From NCBI GenBank assembly GCA_036320915.1, contig JAXBDG010000009.1, positions 2,658,482-2,722,481 of the forward strand: a stretch of DNA of 64,000 nucleotides, read 5' to 3'. Positions 38,401 to 49,116 of the stretch are shown one piece after another (within the stretch, counting starts at the first letter, position 1; each line of letters begins with the position of its first letter). Position numbers and translations under genes: made by a program. This DNA comes from Linnemannia elongata. Lineage: Eukaryota > Mortierellomycota > Mortierellomycetes > Mortierellales > Mortierellaceae. Under the pieces are notes generated by a model. It searched no databases. It was not told the origin of the DNA and saw only the letters and a list, made by a program, of their open reading frames with translations.

Positions 38401-41400
38401 TCCTTGTCAAACTTGCAAGAGTCGTCATATTGGGATCCGCAGATATCATCGCCATCGCGGCAGTTACAGTCAACGGGAGGAGGAGGCTTGCAGTTGTCGT
38501 CGGGATCTCCAGTCATACATTCGCCAGGCTTGCACTTGTTGCCGGGAACGGGATCAGCACCCTTGCCAGAGCATGTGTAGATGGTGTCCGCATCGAGTTT
38601 GCACTCGGGAGGGAAGGTGGAGCCACAGACATCCTTCTTATCCGTGCACTTGCATGGATCCTCCTTGCACTTGGCACCAACAGCAGTCTCCGCGCATTCA
38701 CCGGTCTTGCACTTGTCACCGGGGACGGGATCAGCACCCTTGCCAGAGCACGAGTAGACGGTATCGGCATCGAGTTTGCACTCGGTAGGGAAGGTCGACC
38801 CACAGACATCCTTCTTGTCTTGACACTTGCATGGATCCTCCTTGCACTTGTCTGCGCCAGTGGGGTTGACTTGACATTCGCCAGTCTTGCACTTATCACC
38901 AGGCACGGGTTTGGTTCCTTTGCCACCGGGACACTTGTACAGGGTGTCCTTGTCAAACTTGCAAGAGTCGTCATACTGGGATCCACAGATGTCATCACCA
39001 TCGCGGCAGTTACAGTCAACGGGAGGAGGAGGCTTGCAGTTGTCGTCGGGATCTCCAGTCATACATTCGCCAGGCTTGCACTTGTTGCCGGGGACGGGAT
39101 CAGCACCCTTGCGAGTGCACTTGTAGACGGTGTCCGCATCGAGTTTACACTCGGGAGGGAAGGTCGAGCCGCAGACATCCTTCTTGTCTTCGCACTTTGC
39201 ATGGATCCTTGCACTGAGCGCCATCTGCAGTCTCTGTGCATTCACCGTCCTTGCACTTGTCGCCAGGGAGAGGTTTGGTTCCTTTGCCGCCGAGGCACTT
39301 GTACACGATTTCTTTGTCAAGGTGACATTTCGCTGGGAAGATGAATCCACAATGATCCTTTCCGTCTTTGCACAGGCAGGGGTCTCTGTCTACAGCGCAT
39401 TCGTCATCCCCAGGCTTTACAATGCAGTGGCCATCCTTGCATTCCTTCAGCAGGGTAGGCTTAGTGCCCTTGCCAGTACACTGGTAGAGGGAACCAGATG
39501 CAAGTTGGCACTTCTTTTGGAAACTAGATCCGCACATCTAGAGGGACAGATAGGCGATTGTCAGGATACGTAGCAGCTACGATTATTCTCCACATAAATT
39601 TGGTTACGATTTCCTAGACACTGACTTACCGTGCCCTCCCGCTCGCAGACACAAGAATCGGAGCATACATCATGCGTTTCCTGGAAAGTGGCATCAGCCT
39701 CAGTCATTGAGGACTTGCTAGCCGTGCAGCGCTCGGGGAAACAGTCCGTCTTAAGAACGGGTGGCTCTCCTTTCTTGCATGTGTAGATGGCAGTATGCTT
39801 GAGGTTACAGGTGGAAGGGAAAATCGCTCCACAGACCTCACCATCCTTGGTGCACTTGCAGTCGTCACGGACACAAACGGCTCCATCAGCAACGGTGATG
39901 CACTGGGAACCATTCTCGCAGGTCTTGACTTTCGTAGGTGTACCAGTCTCGGAGCACTTGTAGATGGTATTCTTCTCGAGCTTGCAATCTTCGGGGAAGG
40001 TATCGGAGCAGACCTCATGTTTACCCTTACAGTCGCAAGTGGAACCACCGCAGGTTGCACCCTCGGGGGCTGGCTTGGGTTGGCAAATGTGGCCAGGAGG
40101 GCAGATCTTTTTAACCTGGGGAAGAGTTCCTGGACCTTCGGGACAGTAGTAGACTGCACCAGCCTCGACCTTGATAGCAGCCTGGCACTCCACAGGGAGC
40201 TCGGCGCCACAAACAGCTTCGAAGCCAGCAGGGCAAGTGCATTTGTTTTCGTTAGCGCACTTGTTATCACCGTTGCTCACAATACAGTCGCCGTCCTTGC
40301 ACTTCTCCAACTCGATTGGGGTAGTGCCTTTGCCCTCGCACTTGTACAAAGTTGAGCCACGGAGCTTGCAATCGGGATGGAACGTAGAGCCGCAAACCTG
40401 TTACCAAAATAGATTATGATATGGGCTCGTTAAGACATGCGTGCTGGCTTGGAACATAGAAACGAACAGCCCTTAGAAGTCGAAACAAAAGAGTCGTAAC
40501 ATACCTTGCCGGTTCCAACGCACACACATTTGTCAATACAAGTATCCATGTTAGTGCCGGCGGCTTCAAAGACAGCACCCTTGGAAGGAGAGCAGGTGTT
40601 TGGGTAACAGTCCTTCTGAAGTACAGGATCTTCTCCCTTTTTACAGGTATACAGCGCGGTCGCCTTGAGGTTGCAATTGCGAGGGAAGATCTTGCCGCAG
40701 ACGGTGCCATCATCGAGGCACTTGCAATTGACACAAACAGCACCGTCGGAAACAGAAACACAGGACTTATCGCCCTCGCATGTCTTGACCTTTTCGGGCT
40801 TTCCACCAGCTGTGCACTTGTATATGGTGTTTTTCTGCAAACCGCACTTGTCAGGAAAGGTATCGGAGCAGATTTCGCCGGTGCCGGTGCAATCGCAGTT
40901 ATCGGAACCACAGACGGCGCCTTCGGGAGACGGCTTTTTCTGGCACTGTTTACCAGGAGGGCAAATCTCAATAGGCTCAGGAGTGCCACCGTTGCCGTCA
41001 CGACAAACGTAGATGGTGTTCGAGTCGGCTTTACATGAGGCTGGGAGATCGCCACCGCAGATGGGGTCAGTATTAGGGCAGGTGCAGTCATTCTTCTTGT
41101 TGCAGACGTTGGCTCCGGCCTTGACGATACACCCATTCTCGCATTTCTCCTTCACCTCAGGCTTGACTCCAGGGCCGCTGCACTTGTATAAGGTGTTGAC
41201 ATCAAGGCCACACTCAGGGGAGAATGATCGTCCGCAAAACTTGAAAATAATCAAAGAGCAATTTTATATTAGTGAGATGGAATAGCAAAGTCAAAGCAAC
41301 AAACACGAGATATCCAACGCATATTAACTTACATCGCCTTCTCTGACACAAGTGCATCCGTCAATACAGACATCCTTGTCAATTTCAGACTCAAAGACAA

Positions 41401-43071
41401 TCGACGAACGGGAAGTGGCCGAGCAATAGCCAGGCAGACACTCCTTGACGAGCTCAGGCGTTTCTCCCTTCTTGCACTTGTACAGACCGGTCGCAGATAG
41501 TCTGCACTTGAGCGGGAAAGTGTCACCACAGATCTCTCCATCACTGGGACACTTGCAGGATCCGCAGATGGCGCCGTCACCAACAGCAACACACTCTTGA
41601 GCGGTGTCATCACAGCTCTTGACCTCAGTCAGTTTGCCGCCAACGCACTTGTAGATGGTGTTTTTCTTGAGACCGCAGCGTGCAGGAAACTGGGACGAGC
41701 AGTATTCTTTATCTCCGCTACACTCGCAGGATTCATAACCACAGGTAGCGTCGTTACCGTCCTTACCAGGAACACAAACAGTACCAGGGGGGCACTTCTT
41801 CAGTACCTCGAATTCAGAAAGTGGACCCCCAGGACAGTGATAGATTTGCGTAGGGTCGGCATTGCACTTCTCAGGGAGCTCAGAACCGCAAACGGCATGG
41901 ACAACGTCTGCGGGACAGGGGCATTTCTTGACTGGTGGAGGACCTCCACACTCCTCTGCATTGACCTTGATGACGATGGGGCGATCACCAATGGCAGAGC
42001 AGCGATACAAGGTCTTGTGGCTAAAGTCGCACCCATAGAGGCTGGATCCGCAGAAATCACCCACGGCGACGCAGAGGTCCTTCCAAGGGTGCTTGTTCTT
42101 GTGTCTGTGTTTTTTGTCGTGGTGGCCGTGTTTGTGGTGATGATGGTGCTTGTCATGGTTGTGGTGCTTGCCGTGACGGTGGTGTCTGGAGTGATGGTGA
42201 TGCCTGTGCTTGTGCCCGCCGCCATGGTTAGAGGCCTCGAAGTCGGTGTCAGCAACATCATCCCTCTTGGCCAAATCAATGGCATCAGAGTCCTCTGAAT
42301 CAGTCTCATCGAGTTCAGTCTCCTCGGAGTCGTCAGTCTCAGTAGGAACGAATTCCTTTGTAGCACCAGTGGCGTCCTGGTTGGCCATAGGTACATCAGC
42401 AGTGCAGCCCTTAGGGGGCTCCTTAGAGCAGGGCAGATCCATCTTGATGAAGACCTGAGGAATGGAGTCGGCTCCACCATTGTTCTTGGCATGAAAAGTG
42501 TTCGAGCTGGCATCAACACTGGTGGAATCGACGGCTTCGACATCAGCGGCAATGGCGTCGCATATTTTGATGGGGCATTTGAGCGTGTCAATAATCTTGC
42601 CATCACATACCAGATGCACCTTCTTGGCTGTGCGGGTGTGTAGTTATGGTGGGCGAAAATAACACGGCCATGGTTGATGAAACAGTCGTTAGGAAACGGG
42701 TTCAATAAAAAATGAAATCCAGTAACGTGGAGACAAAGTCTGTGTTTTTGTTGTGCAGGCGAACGCCATTCACACTTACCGATTAGGTGCTTATCGTGAT
42801 GAGGCTTCTTGTGATGAGGCTTTTTGTGGTGCTTGTGGTGGTGGTGGCCATATTGGTGGTGGCCGTGGTGGTGGTCAACGTTGTGGTGATGATGGTGAGC
42901 CTTGGGATCATCATGGTTTAGTGCATTGAAAGTATGCTGGCCAGTAGGATCGGCTGCATTCATTTCGACGGCATCCCCCGCTCTATGCCCTAGGACGAAG
43001 GGCGTCGAGGCGAGATAGGCAACGCTTGCGCAAGCCACAAAGGTGGCTATGCGTTGCGAAAAAATCTTCAT
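32455..43071 (-). CDS. giant secreted His-rich, Cys-repeat protein (one frameshift)
   Basis: Seven exons: 43071-42780, 42627-41333, 41239-40505, 40397-39630, 39537-34119, 34005-33231, 33131-32455. Joined they give about 3,319 residues, provided one extra T near 39196 is ignored. A signal peptide (MKIFSQRIATFVACASVAYL) is followed by two His-rich blocks (exon 1 HHHHHNVDHHHGHH; exon 2 GHKHRHHHHSRHHRHG), likely metal-binding. Exons 2-5 are built of modules of ~55-60 residues with eight cysteines in the order C-C-C-C-YxC-C-C-C (DPCKC..KKDVCGSTFP.EC.LDADTVYKCSGKG..PVPGDKCKTGEC). Each exon boundary falls just before a VCGS/FCGR/MCGS turn, so exons carry whole modules. Exons 6-7 encode two related Ala/Gly/Ile-rich helical domains with Cys pairs, resembling hydrophobic surface-binding (HsbA-like) proteins; that resemblance is weak. 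Extracellular matrix, wall or metal/surface-binding role is inferred. The module is loosely like chitin-binding CBM19, not established. Confidence 0.85.
34119..39537 (-). repeat. higher-order tandem array of 8-Cys module coding sequence
   Basis: This single 5.4-kb exon is a tandem array at two levels. Modules of ~165-180 bp are grouped into larger near-identical blocks: the marker AGTCAACGGGAGG recurs at about 34857, 35577, 36121, 37021, 37567, 38467 and 39015, giving alternating steps of ~545 and ~900, so a block period of ~1,446 bp (482 residues). Near-identity between blocks indicates recent unequal crossover or conversion. Confidence 0.9.
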
Positions 43072-44395
43072 CTGTTAAACCTTGCGTCAGGTTTGCACGC
43101 TTCCTCTCTCTCGTTCTCTCTCGTTGTCGAGATGGAAGGTAGTTGGAGACAAAAATGGAGGGAAGGAGTGAAGGGTAAAATGGTTGAGCTGGCCAAACAC
43201 TGGGGGAAGATGTGTAGGTGTAGCTATGTGTCAGAGAGGTGTCTGTGGGGGGTGCAAGTACTAGGACGGTCAGACAGAATTTAACAATGAAACAAAAAGA
43301 AGGAAGGAAAACGAGTTAATAAATACTATCAAAAAAAAGCCCCTGGCCACCTTGATTACAAGCCTTTGATTGAATAGTTCTATGAAACTAGAGGCCGTGT
43401 TTAGTGTTTACATGGTGAAAGCGATAAAGAGGGGGAGAGGGAGGAAAGAGTCAGGCCAAGGACACCATTGCGAGTATCTTGAAAACAATTTACTCCTTTG
43501 CCGACGACGGAAGGATTATTCCAACTAGAACTAATAGCACATTTTCCATCAACATACTCCTTTTTTTTTCCTATACTGTAACATGGATGAGGTATGTCGC
43601 CAAACCCACCGACTCTGCAAACGAGGTTCGGGGGGGTGGGATTTTTGATTCTCGAGTAAGTTGAAGCAGTCGAAGATCAAGCTCCTTGGAAAGAAGGTTC
43701 AAACACCATTTTGCGAAAAATATGCCTAGTTCTCCTTTCCCCCCTTTTCTCTCTTTCCCTCCTTCCTTTTCCCTCTTTCCCTTCTCCCTCATTTCCTCTC
43801 ACTCCATTTCCTCTCACTCCATTTCCTCTCACTCCCTTTTCCCTCACTCCCTTTTCCTTCACTCCCTTTTCCTTCTCTCCCTTTTCCCTCTCTCCTTTTT
43901 CCCTCTATCCCTTTTCCCTCTCTCCCCTTTTCCTCTCCACTTTTCTCCTATTCTCTAGTCTCGCTCCCAATAAAGAGCAAGCATAGAACACACAGTAGCT
44001 ACAACAACAGATTGAACATCTGTCACACCGGATCATGTCCACCCAGAGGGACCAGACTTGGAAGGTGACTACAGCTAATAAATGAAAAAAGAGGATGGAT
44101 CAAAGCATAAGATTTATGTATGGTGGGAGGTTTCTACCTTGCCATCACACCGCGAGAAATGAAAACATAGGTGTTAAGTTAATCAGTCATAACCTCCCAC
44201 CCTCCCAATTCATTTATGATCCAAAACCTGTCCTCGTTCACTGAAAGAGGAAAGGTAAGAAAGAATGACCCGTATGATCTTTTCTAACCATAGTTCGTCT
44301 ATTGAACTATAAACCCGCCTATATGTGAGTATCGACGACAACTACGTTGACCCTTTACTTCAAACCACTTCTTATTGTTGCTTTTCTTTTCCTCT
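43072..44395. other. intergenic region with pyrimidine tandem tract
   Basis: Upstream region of the giant gene followed by a TCC/CTTT-rich tract at 43736-43960 made of short repeats such as CTCACTCCCTTTTCC and CACTCCATTTCCT. No supported gene. Confidence 0.6.
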
Positions 44396-44830
44396 CATTC
44401 GCACTGTTTCCAGGTGGCCCTTGTTTGTTATGTACCTCCCTAATTTTGCACTGTCGCTTGGGGTGTGTGCCTTCTTATTCTTACACCGTTCCTTGTGAAC
44501 TTTGTTTGGCCTCCCTATCTTTGAACCGTCCCCTGAGTTTACATCGCTCTTGATTGCTATATGCCTCCCTAACTCTGCTCTGTCACTTGGGTTGACGTTG
44601 CCCTTGTTTGTTATGTGCTTGCCTTTGCTTACTATGTGCCTCCTTAACATGGCACCGTCCCCTGAGTTGAAATTACCCTTCTTTGTTACGTGCCTCCCTA
44701 ATTTTGCACTGTCTCTTGGATTGACATTACCCTTGCTTCTTATGTGTCGTCCTATTTTCGAAATGTCCCCTATGGTCTTTGTTTTGATATCTTGCTTCCT
44801 AACTTTTCCTAATCCCTTGAATTGACGTTT
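44396..44830. repeat. degenerate satellite, unit about 55 bp
   Basis: Seven or eight diverged copies of a unit close to CCTCCCTAATTTTGCACTGT followed by CNCTTGGATTGACATTACCC and TTGTTTGTTATGTG. Well preserved copies begin near 44434, 44570 and 44692. No coding meaning seen. Confidence 0.7.
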
Positions 44831-45307
44831 AGTATATTCTACGATAATAATCTATGCTCTTGAAGGGTTTCCCACACCCTTTTTCAAATAAAGGGATACG
44901 ACTAGGACAACTCGACGTTGTCTGTTGGCGTTGGGAACTTATTAGCGGCAATGGTCTAATGTGAGCCACAAGGCGAGCTATGCGAGATAAAGAGTTGTGC
45001 TAAATGATTGGGTCGATCTGGCAAAGACATGTACAGTGATCAACGATTTCTCTTAGTCCAAAGAAAAATATGCAAATTATATTAGTCTCAAAATGATTGA
45101 ACAGGTCCATGACATTGTATCAGTAGTATCGCTGTTAATTAGAGAGAGCTGGAGGTAGTCTCGCTTTCATCCCTTCACTTTTTGTGGTCAGGATCGTATC
45201 CTGAGCCTTCACGTAGTTGAAGGTCTGGGTTATTGTAGTGACCTTGGCAAGTGAACTTGCCTTTTAAGGACGCGCAATGTAGAGGGCTGGTACAAATTAG
45301 AGAAGCC

Positions 45308-46218
45308 TAGGCTCGCTTTCATCCTGAGGGAAAGACAGATTCACTTTACTAAGGTCGCAGTAAATGCTGCAAGAAAATTCTGTTGCCTTTTATGGCAACG
45401 ACATTTTTCTTTCTCCTCAGGCTGGTCTCAAACTCGACGTTAACAAGGGAGTTCTCCAAAAAGGAAGTTTGTTAAGGGTTTTTGGGCATTTATTAAGGGT
45501 TCACATGGCCCATACCCTGTGCCTGGGTGTACATGCCATGTGCATGGTGCTTGCATTTGCAAGGAGGGCATTAAGGCTTGACATGGGGGTTGTCATATTG
45601 TGTGTCGTTGTGAGTGATGAGGTGCGAATGCAAAACGCATGCAGCAAGGCATGTACACCCAGGCACAGGGTATGGGCCATGTCGACCCTTAATAAATGCC
45701 CAAAAACCCTTAACAAACTTCCTTTTTGGAGAACTCCCTTGTTAACGTCGAGTTTGAGACCAGCCTGAGGAGTAGGCTCGCTTTCATCCGTTTCATATTA
45801 CGAGGGTTGGAAATCTTTTCGATTTCTTTAGGACACTCTTCATATGACGGCTGGAAGGCGTCCAGCGTACCTAAAGGGGATCCCAAAAAGGAAAGTTGTT
45901 AAGGGTTTTACACAGGCGTAGAACATTTTTTTTTTGGGAAATCACGAAGGTGCTTCTACGCCTGTGTAAAACCCTTAACAACTTTCCTTTTTGGGATCCC
46001 CTTTAGGTACGCTGGACGCCTTCCAGCCGTCATATGAAGAGTGTCCTAAAGAAATCGAAAAGATTTCCAACCCTCGTAATATGAAACGGATGAAAGCGAG
46101 CCTACCTGAGGAGAAAGAAAAATGTCGTTGCCATAAAAGGCAACAGAATTTTCTTGCAGCATTTACTGCGACCTTAGTAAAGTGAATCTGTCTTTCCCTC
46201 AGGATGAAAGCGAGCCTA
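45308..46218. mobile_element. long-arm foldback element, 9-bp target duplication (MULE-like)
   Basis: The element starts TAGGCTCGCTTTCATCC and ends with the reverse complement. It is flanked by an exact 9-bp duplication AGAGAAGCC (45299-45307 and 46219-46227). Its left arm (45308 to about 45590) is complementary to 45600-45772 continued at 46114-46218; the right arm is interrupted by a second element. Without that insert it is ~570 bp and almost fully palindromic. Nine-bp duplications are characteristic of Mutator-like transposons; no transposase is encoded. Confidence 0.85.
45773..46104. mobile_element. nested foldback element of the same family, 9-bp target duplication
   Basis: 332 bp, same terminus TAGGCTCGCTTTCATCC, inserted in the right arm of the outer element with an exact duplication CCTGAGGAG (45764-45772 and 46105-46113). 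Its arms pair over ~160 bases around an AT-rich centre (about 45927-45950). The shared termini make both elements members of one family moved by one transposase. Confidence 0.88.
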
Positions 46219-46694
46219 AGAGAAGCCTGGAGGCGAGCCTAAAGACTTTCGTAAAATGTACAGTGGGAAAAGAGGGTACTTTCCTTAAAAGGAAATAAAT
46301 GAAAGTATGCGTTTCAGCTCAAACCTGTACACTTTCTTTCAACGGTCAATTGCTTAGCCTACATCTGTGCTGGCGTGATAGAGGTAGTTGCACTGGATAG
46401 AAGTGGATTGCTGCTTCCCGTGGCATCATCTGGAACAGGCCAGCTCGAGTATCTCCCACCTGGCAGCTAGAAACCAACAAAACTAGAGCTGATAGACTTG
46501 CGCGCATTTGACATTTATGATGCTGGCAAATAGCATAAAGCCGCACAAAAAAAAAATTGACTGCAAAATAACAGAAAAATAGCTCTTTGTCCCTTCTCTT
46601 TCTTTCTTCTCTCATTCTCAACGCCGTCATTCTCATCCTCTACCCTCTCTTCTCCGACCGTCGCTGTCACCGATACACATCGCTAACAACAGCA
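46219..46694. other. intergenic region
   Basis: 476 bases with no supported gene. The last 120 bases are pyrimidine-rich and precede the ATG of the interrupted gene at 46695, as a fungal promoter would. Confidence 0.4.
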
Positions 46695-47077
46695 ATGTCC
46701 AAGGTTCTGGAGCAACGACAACCCATCGACATTGCCAAAGATTTCCTTTTACTTAGTATGATTGATAACTACTCGGACGGGGAGGACTCGGAAGCAGTGT
46801 TTCTCAAAATTATTCGACTCTCATTCGACTTTTATTCGACCCGTGCTAGGCCAATGTAACCGTCGAATCGAATGCGAATAGCACGGGTCGAATAAAAGTC
46901 GAATGAGAGTCGAATAATTTTGAGAAACACTGCTCGGAAGAGGGGAAGGATCCGGACACAGAGGAGCAGTAGGAATTTGAATTACTCAACTATGTCCTTG
47001 CTACAAAAAATCGTAATACCAACAAGCGGCTAGAGTACAGCAGGGAACGCAGCGGGAGTCATCCGGGACTAGTATAG
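46695..47077 (+). pseudogene. decayed gene fragment interrupted by a MITE
   Basis: The frame starts MSKVLEQRQPIDIAKDFLLL and continues acidic (YSDGEDSE). A 138-bp MITE then interrupts it. Removing the MITE and one copy of its 8-bp duplication restores the frame (EDSEEGKDPDTEEQ), which then meets TAG but reads on as EFELLNYVLATKNRNTNKRL and YSRERSGSHPGLV before stopping. The downstream part, with its conserved-type Arg/Tyr segment, resembles the region preceding the catalytic domain of PIF/Harbinger-type transposase genes; this is a guess. Nothing further of the gene is found. Confidence 0.6.
46795..46932. mobile_element. hAT-type MITE, 138 bp, 8-bp target duplication
   Basis: Termini CAGTGTTTCTCAAAATTATT and its exact inverse bound an element flanked by an exact 8-bp duplication CTCGGAAG (46787-46794, 46933-46940). 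The arms (~53 bases) are perfectly complementary and contain repeated ATTCGAC. CAGTG ends plus 8-bp duplication match the hAT superfamily. Confidence 0.9.
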
Positions 47078-47237
47078 ATAGGCGCTTCAAGGTGTGTGAG
47101 AGTATGCTGCATAGATTACCATATGTTTTAAAAAGGCGGTACCGGGGATGGATGAGTTTAGGATAGAGGGGAGCGTACAGTAGTTCTAGGTAAAAGAAGT
47201 AGGCTCTGGGAGGTTGTGCTGCATGAAAGACCTCGAA

Positions 47238-47280
47238 GGGGGGGTTGTAGCTTTACTCTGGCTGATGCCCTCAACCCCCC
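47238..47280. repeat. G7/C6 junction motif 1
   Basis: A G-run and a C-run face each other around a core TTGTAGCTTTACTCTGGCTGATG. The core is shared in part with seven further junctions (consensus GTGTAGTTTT-n4/5-TGGCCGA). This copy is the most diverged and marks the left limit of the accessory region. Confidence 0.75.
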
Positions 47281-47384
47281 TTTGGTGTTATCCATTGCCG
47301 ATGACCTACGGTATATGCATGATGTAAAGGTAACGAATGACAAATCGGCGGTATGGTAGACAAGGTGCCCCAAAGAAAACAACA

Positions 47385-47666
47385 ATGCCTATTCCGCTTA
47401 CACATAAATCTTTGCAACAGGATGTCGTCGCTGAATTTATTACGGACCATCGCTTAGAGACCTGTATGTATGTGTACCTTGATGCATTCGTGGATATTCA
47501 CCGCGCTAAATCTCCTGACTTTGGTGAAACCTGGTGTCCACATACTATCTACTCGATGTTGGAAAAGGTATACAAGGGTATCCGACGTGAACTCTCTGAG
47601 AAAGGACTGTTGACCAACGAAGCTGCTGGTGAGTACCTTATGCGCACTGAGTTGAAGGCCACCTAA
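47385..47666 (+). CDS. small cassette protein A, copy 1
   Basis: 93 residues, MPIPLTHKSLQQDVVAEF... The start at 47385 is chosen over an upstream in-frame ATG because copies 2 and 3 begin at the equivalent place. All three share QQDVVA(E/D)F near the N-terminus, then a Y-LD-F-D-HR region, LE..Y.(G/A)IR.E and G(L)LT(N/E).AAGEY at the end. Predicted mainly helical, no Cys pattern, no known domain. It always directly precedes gene B on the same strand, here by 34 bases, which suggests co-expression and a shared role. Confidence 0.8.
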   Translation: MPIPLTHKSLQQDVVAEFITDHRLETCMYVYLDAFVDIHRAKSPDFGETWCPHTIYSMLEKVYKGIRRELSEKGLLTNEAAGEYLMRTELKAT

Positions 47667-47671
47667 GAGAG

Positions 47672-47681
47672 TTTTTAAAAA
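47672..47681. promoter_or_regulatory. TTTTTAAAAA box between A1 and B1
   Basis: Perfect 10-base palindrome 6 bases after the A1 stop and 19 before the B1 start. Equivalent boxes border the other cassette genes; it could act as a terminator/polyadenylation or promoter signal. Confidence 0.5.
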
Positions 47682-47700
47682 GCAAGAATCTATTAACAAC

Positions 47701-49116
47701 ATGTCACGGTCAAAGGAAGCTATCATCAACGAGATCCTCAATAAGTACACGCACAACCTTGCCGACGTTGGCAAATGTGTACATCCCCTTGGTCGTCTTG
47801 GAGGTACCAAACGCAAGGGGTTCACACGGTTCTCCAAGATGTTCTGTGACAGTATGGTTTTTTGGGCTCCGGTCAACTATGCCGATGAAAAGGTCAAGGG
47901 CAAGTCCATTGGCAAATATATGGCTGACTTACGTGAGGCATTTGGCAAGGCGGATCTACCTTACGATTCCATCAAGTCGCTGCATAGTGGCACTCTGTTG
48001 GACGAAGAGTATATCCCTGCTGACATCCAAACTGCACATGCACAAGAGCACAGCAATGGACCATACTCTGCCGGATTTGTCTCTATCAAGGTGTCTCTAT
48101 ACCACTGCCGTGCCAAAAAGGTGGTAATGGCCATGGCTGCCATCCTGCCTATCCTTCGGAAGCGGTACCTTGTCCTGCATGACATCGACATGACCCATGA
48201 CTGCAGGTATGTATCAACTCGGACCTATTTGGAGAGGCACTTGAAGGCTAAGGGCATTTCAACGATAGTCAACGATCGCGGACGGGTGGGTGACCACTGT
48301 GTGACCTGGTTTGCATCTGCAGACAATGCCCAAAATATCAGGTGCAAGGTCTATAACAAGCTGGTCCAGATGCTCGAAAGCGCGGATGTGCGAAAGAGTC
48401 TCGGTTCAAGGATGGAGGATATAGTTGCCAATCCAGATGAGAAGTTCACCAGGACTCTATTGCGCCATAGGGATCATGGCCTTTCACGGCTGGAGCTAAC
48501 CTTTTATGGCTCAAGGCTGCACCCTTTGGCGGTATACCAAGATAGGATGGATGATGCGCGTAGGCTTTTGGACGGCTGCACCACGTTTGACTACAGCTAT
48601 GAACAGCACTGGATAGAACGTGCTGAGCTTATAAAGGCCATGGTCGCGGTGTATATCCCTGGAAGCAAGGTCTTTGCATACTGCCACTGGTGGAACTCTA
48701 CAACCCGCAAGAAGTACGGTTATATGTGGTCCAAAGTTTCAGCACCGCTTGCCATGCACCTGGTTGCCAACTACTCGTTCAACGACCGTCCCATCTACTA
48801 TGTGGAGGCCAAAGTTAGCGAGAATGGTACAGTGGAGGTCACCAAGGAGAAGATGTATGAGAGAGAGCCAGGCTGCAAGGCCAAAACATTGGTACCAGGT
48901 GGTTCCAAGGGTATGTTCCCCTCATACGCACTGTTCGACCGCGAAGTATATAAGTTTGCCGACATGGGTATTGTATCTGTGGACAACATCCGCATTGGAT
49001 GGCCAAAGAGGCGACACCACAAGGAGAGTGCACCGTTAGCTGTCCTTGTGGAGCGCAGATCCGATGATGGGCAGTATGTTAAGGGCGACCATCCAAGCAT
49101 AAGATATACAGCATAG
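47701..49116 (+). CDS. cassette protein B, copy 1, C-terminally truncated
   Basis: 471 residues against 564 and 563 in copies 2 and 3. Conserved blocks: (F/T)xxFSK(M/L)FCDS, KGxxIGKYxA(E/D)LR, the central VLHDIDMTHDCRY, VGDHCVTW, YNKLVQMLESADVRKSLGSR, LSRLELTFYG, then CHWWNSTTRKKYGYMW, ANYSFNDRPIYY, REPGCKAKTLVPG and KGMFPS. The chain stops at HPSIRYTA where copies 2 and 3 read on (HSTLFTADYNI... in copy 3), so ~90 residues are missing. The order D-x-D..., H-C, Y-N-K...E, R-x-E is reminiscent of rolling-circle initiators of the Rep_trans/phage CRI type, but I see no certain HUH motif. Unknown family; a DNA-binding or replication role is inference. Confidence 0.8.
   Translation: MSRSKEAIINEILNKYTHNLADVGKCVHPLGRLGGTKRKGFTRFSKMFCDSMVFWAPVNYADEKVKGKSIGKYMADLREAFGKADLPYDSIKSLHSGTLLDEEYIPADIQTAHAQEHSNGPYSAGFVSIKVSLYHCRAKKVVMAMAAILPILRKRYLVLHDIDMTHDCRYVSTRTYLERHLKAKGISTIVNDRGRVGDHCVTWFASADNAQNIRCKVYNKLVQMLESADVRKSLGSRMEDIVANPDEKFTRTLLRHRDHGLSRLELTFYGSRLHPLAVYQDRMDDARRLLDGCTTFDYSYEQHWIERAELIKAMVAVYIPGSKVFAYCHWWNSTTRKKYGYMWSKVSAPLAMHLVANYSFNDRPIYYVEAKVSENGTVEVTKEKMYEREPGCKAKTLVPGGSKGMFPSYALFDREVYKFADMGIVSVDNIRIGWPKRRHHKESAPLAVLVERRSDDGQYVKGDHPSIRYTA

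Noticed and set aside
45364..45768. 134-codon frame in the foldback element
   Set aside because: It runs across both arms of a palindrome, so the protein is an artefact of the inverted repeat.
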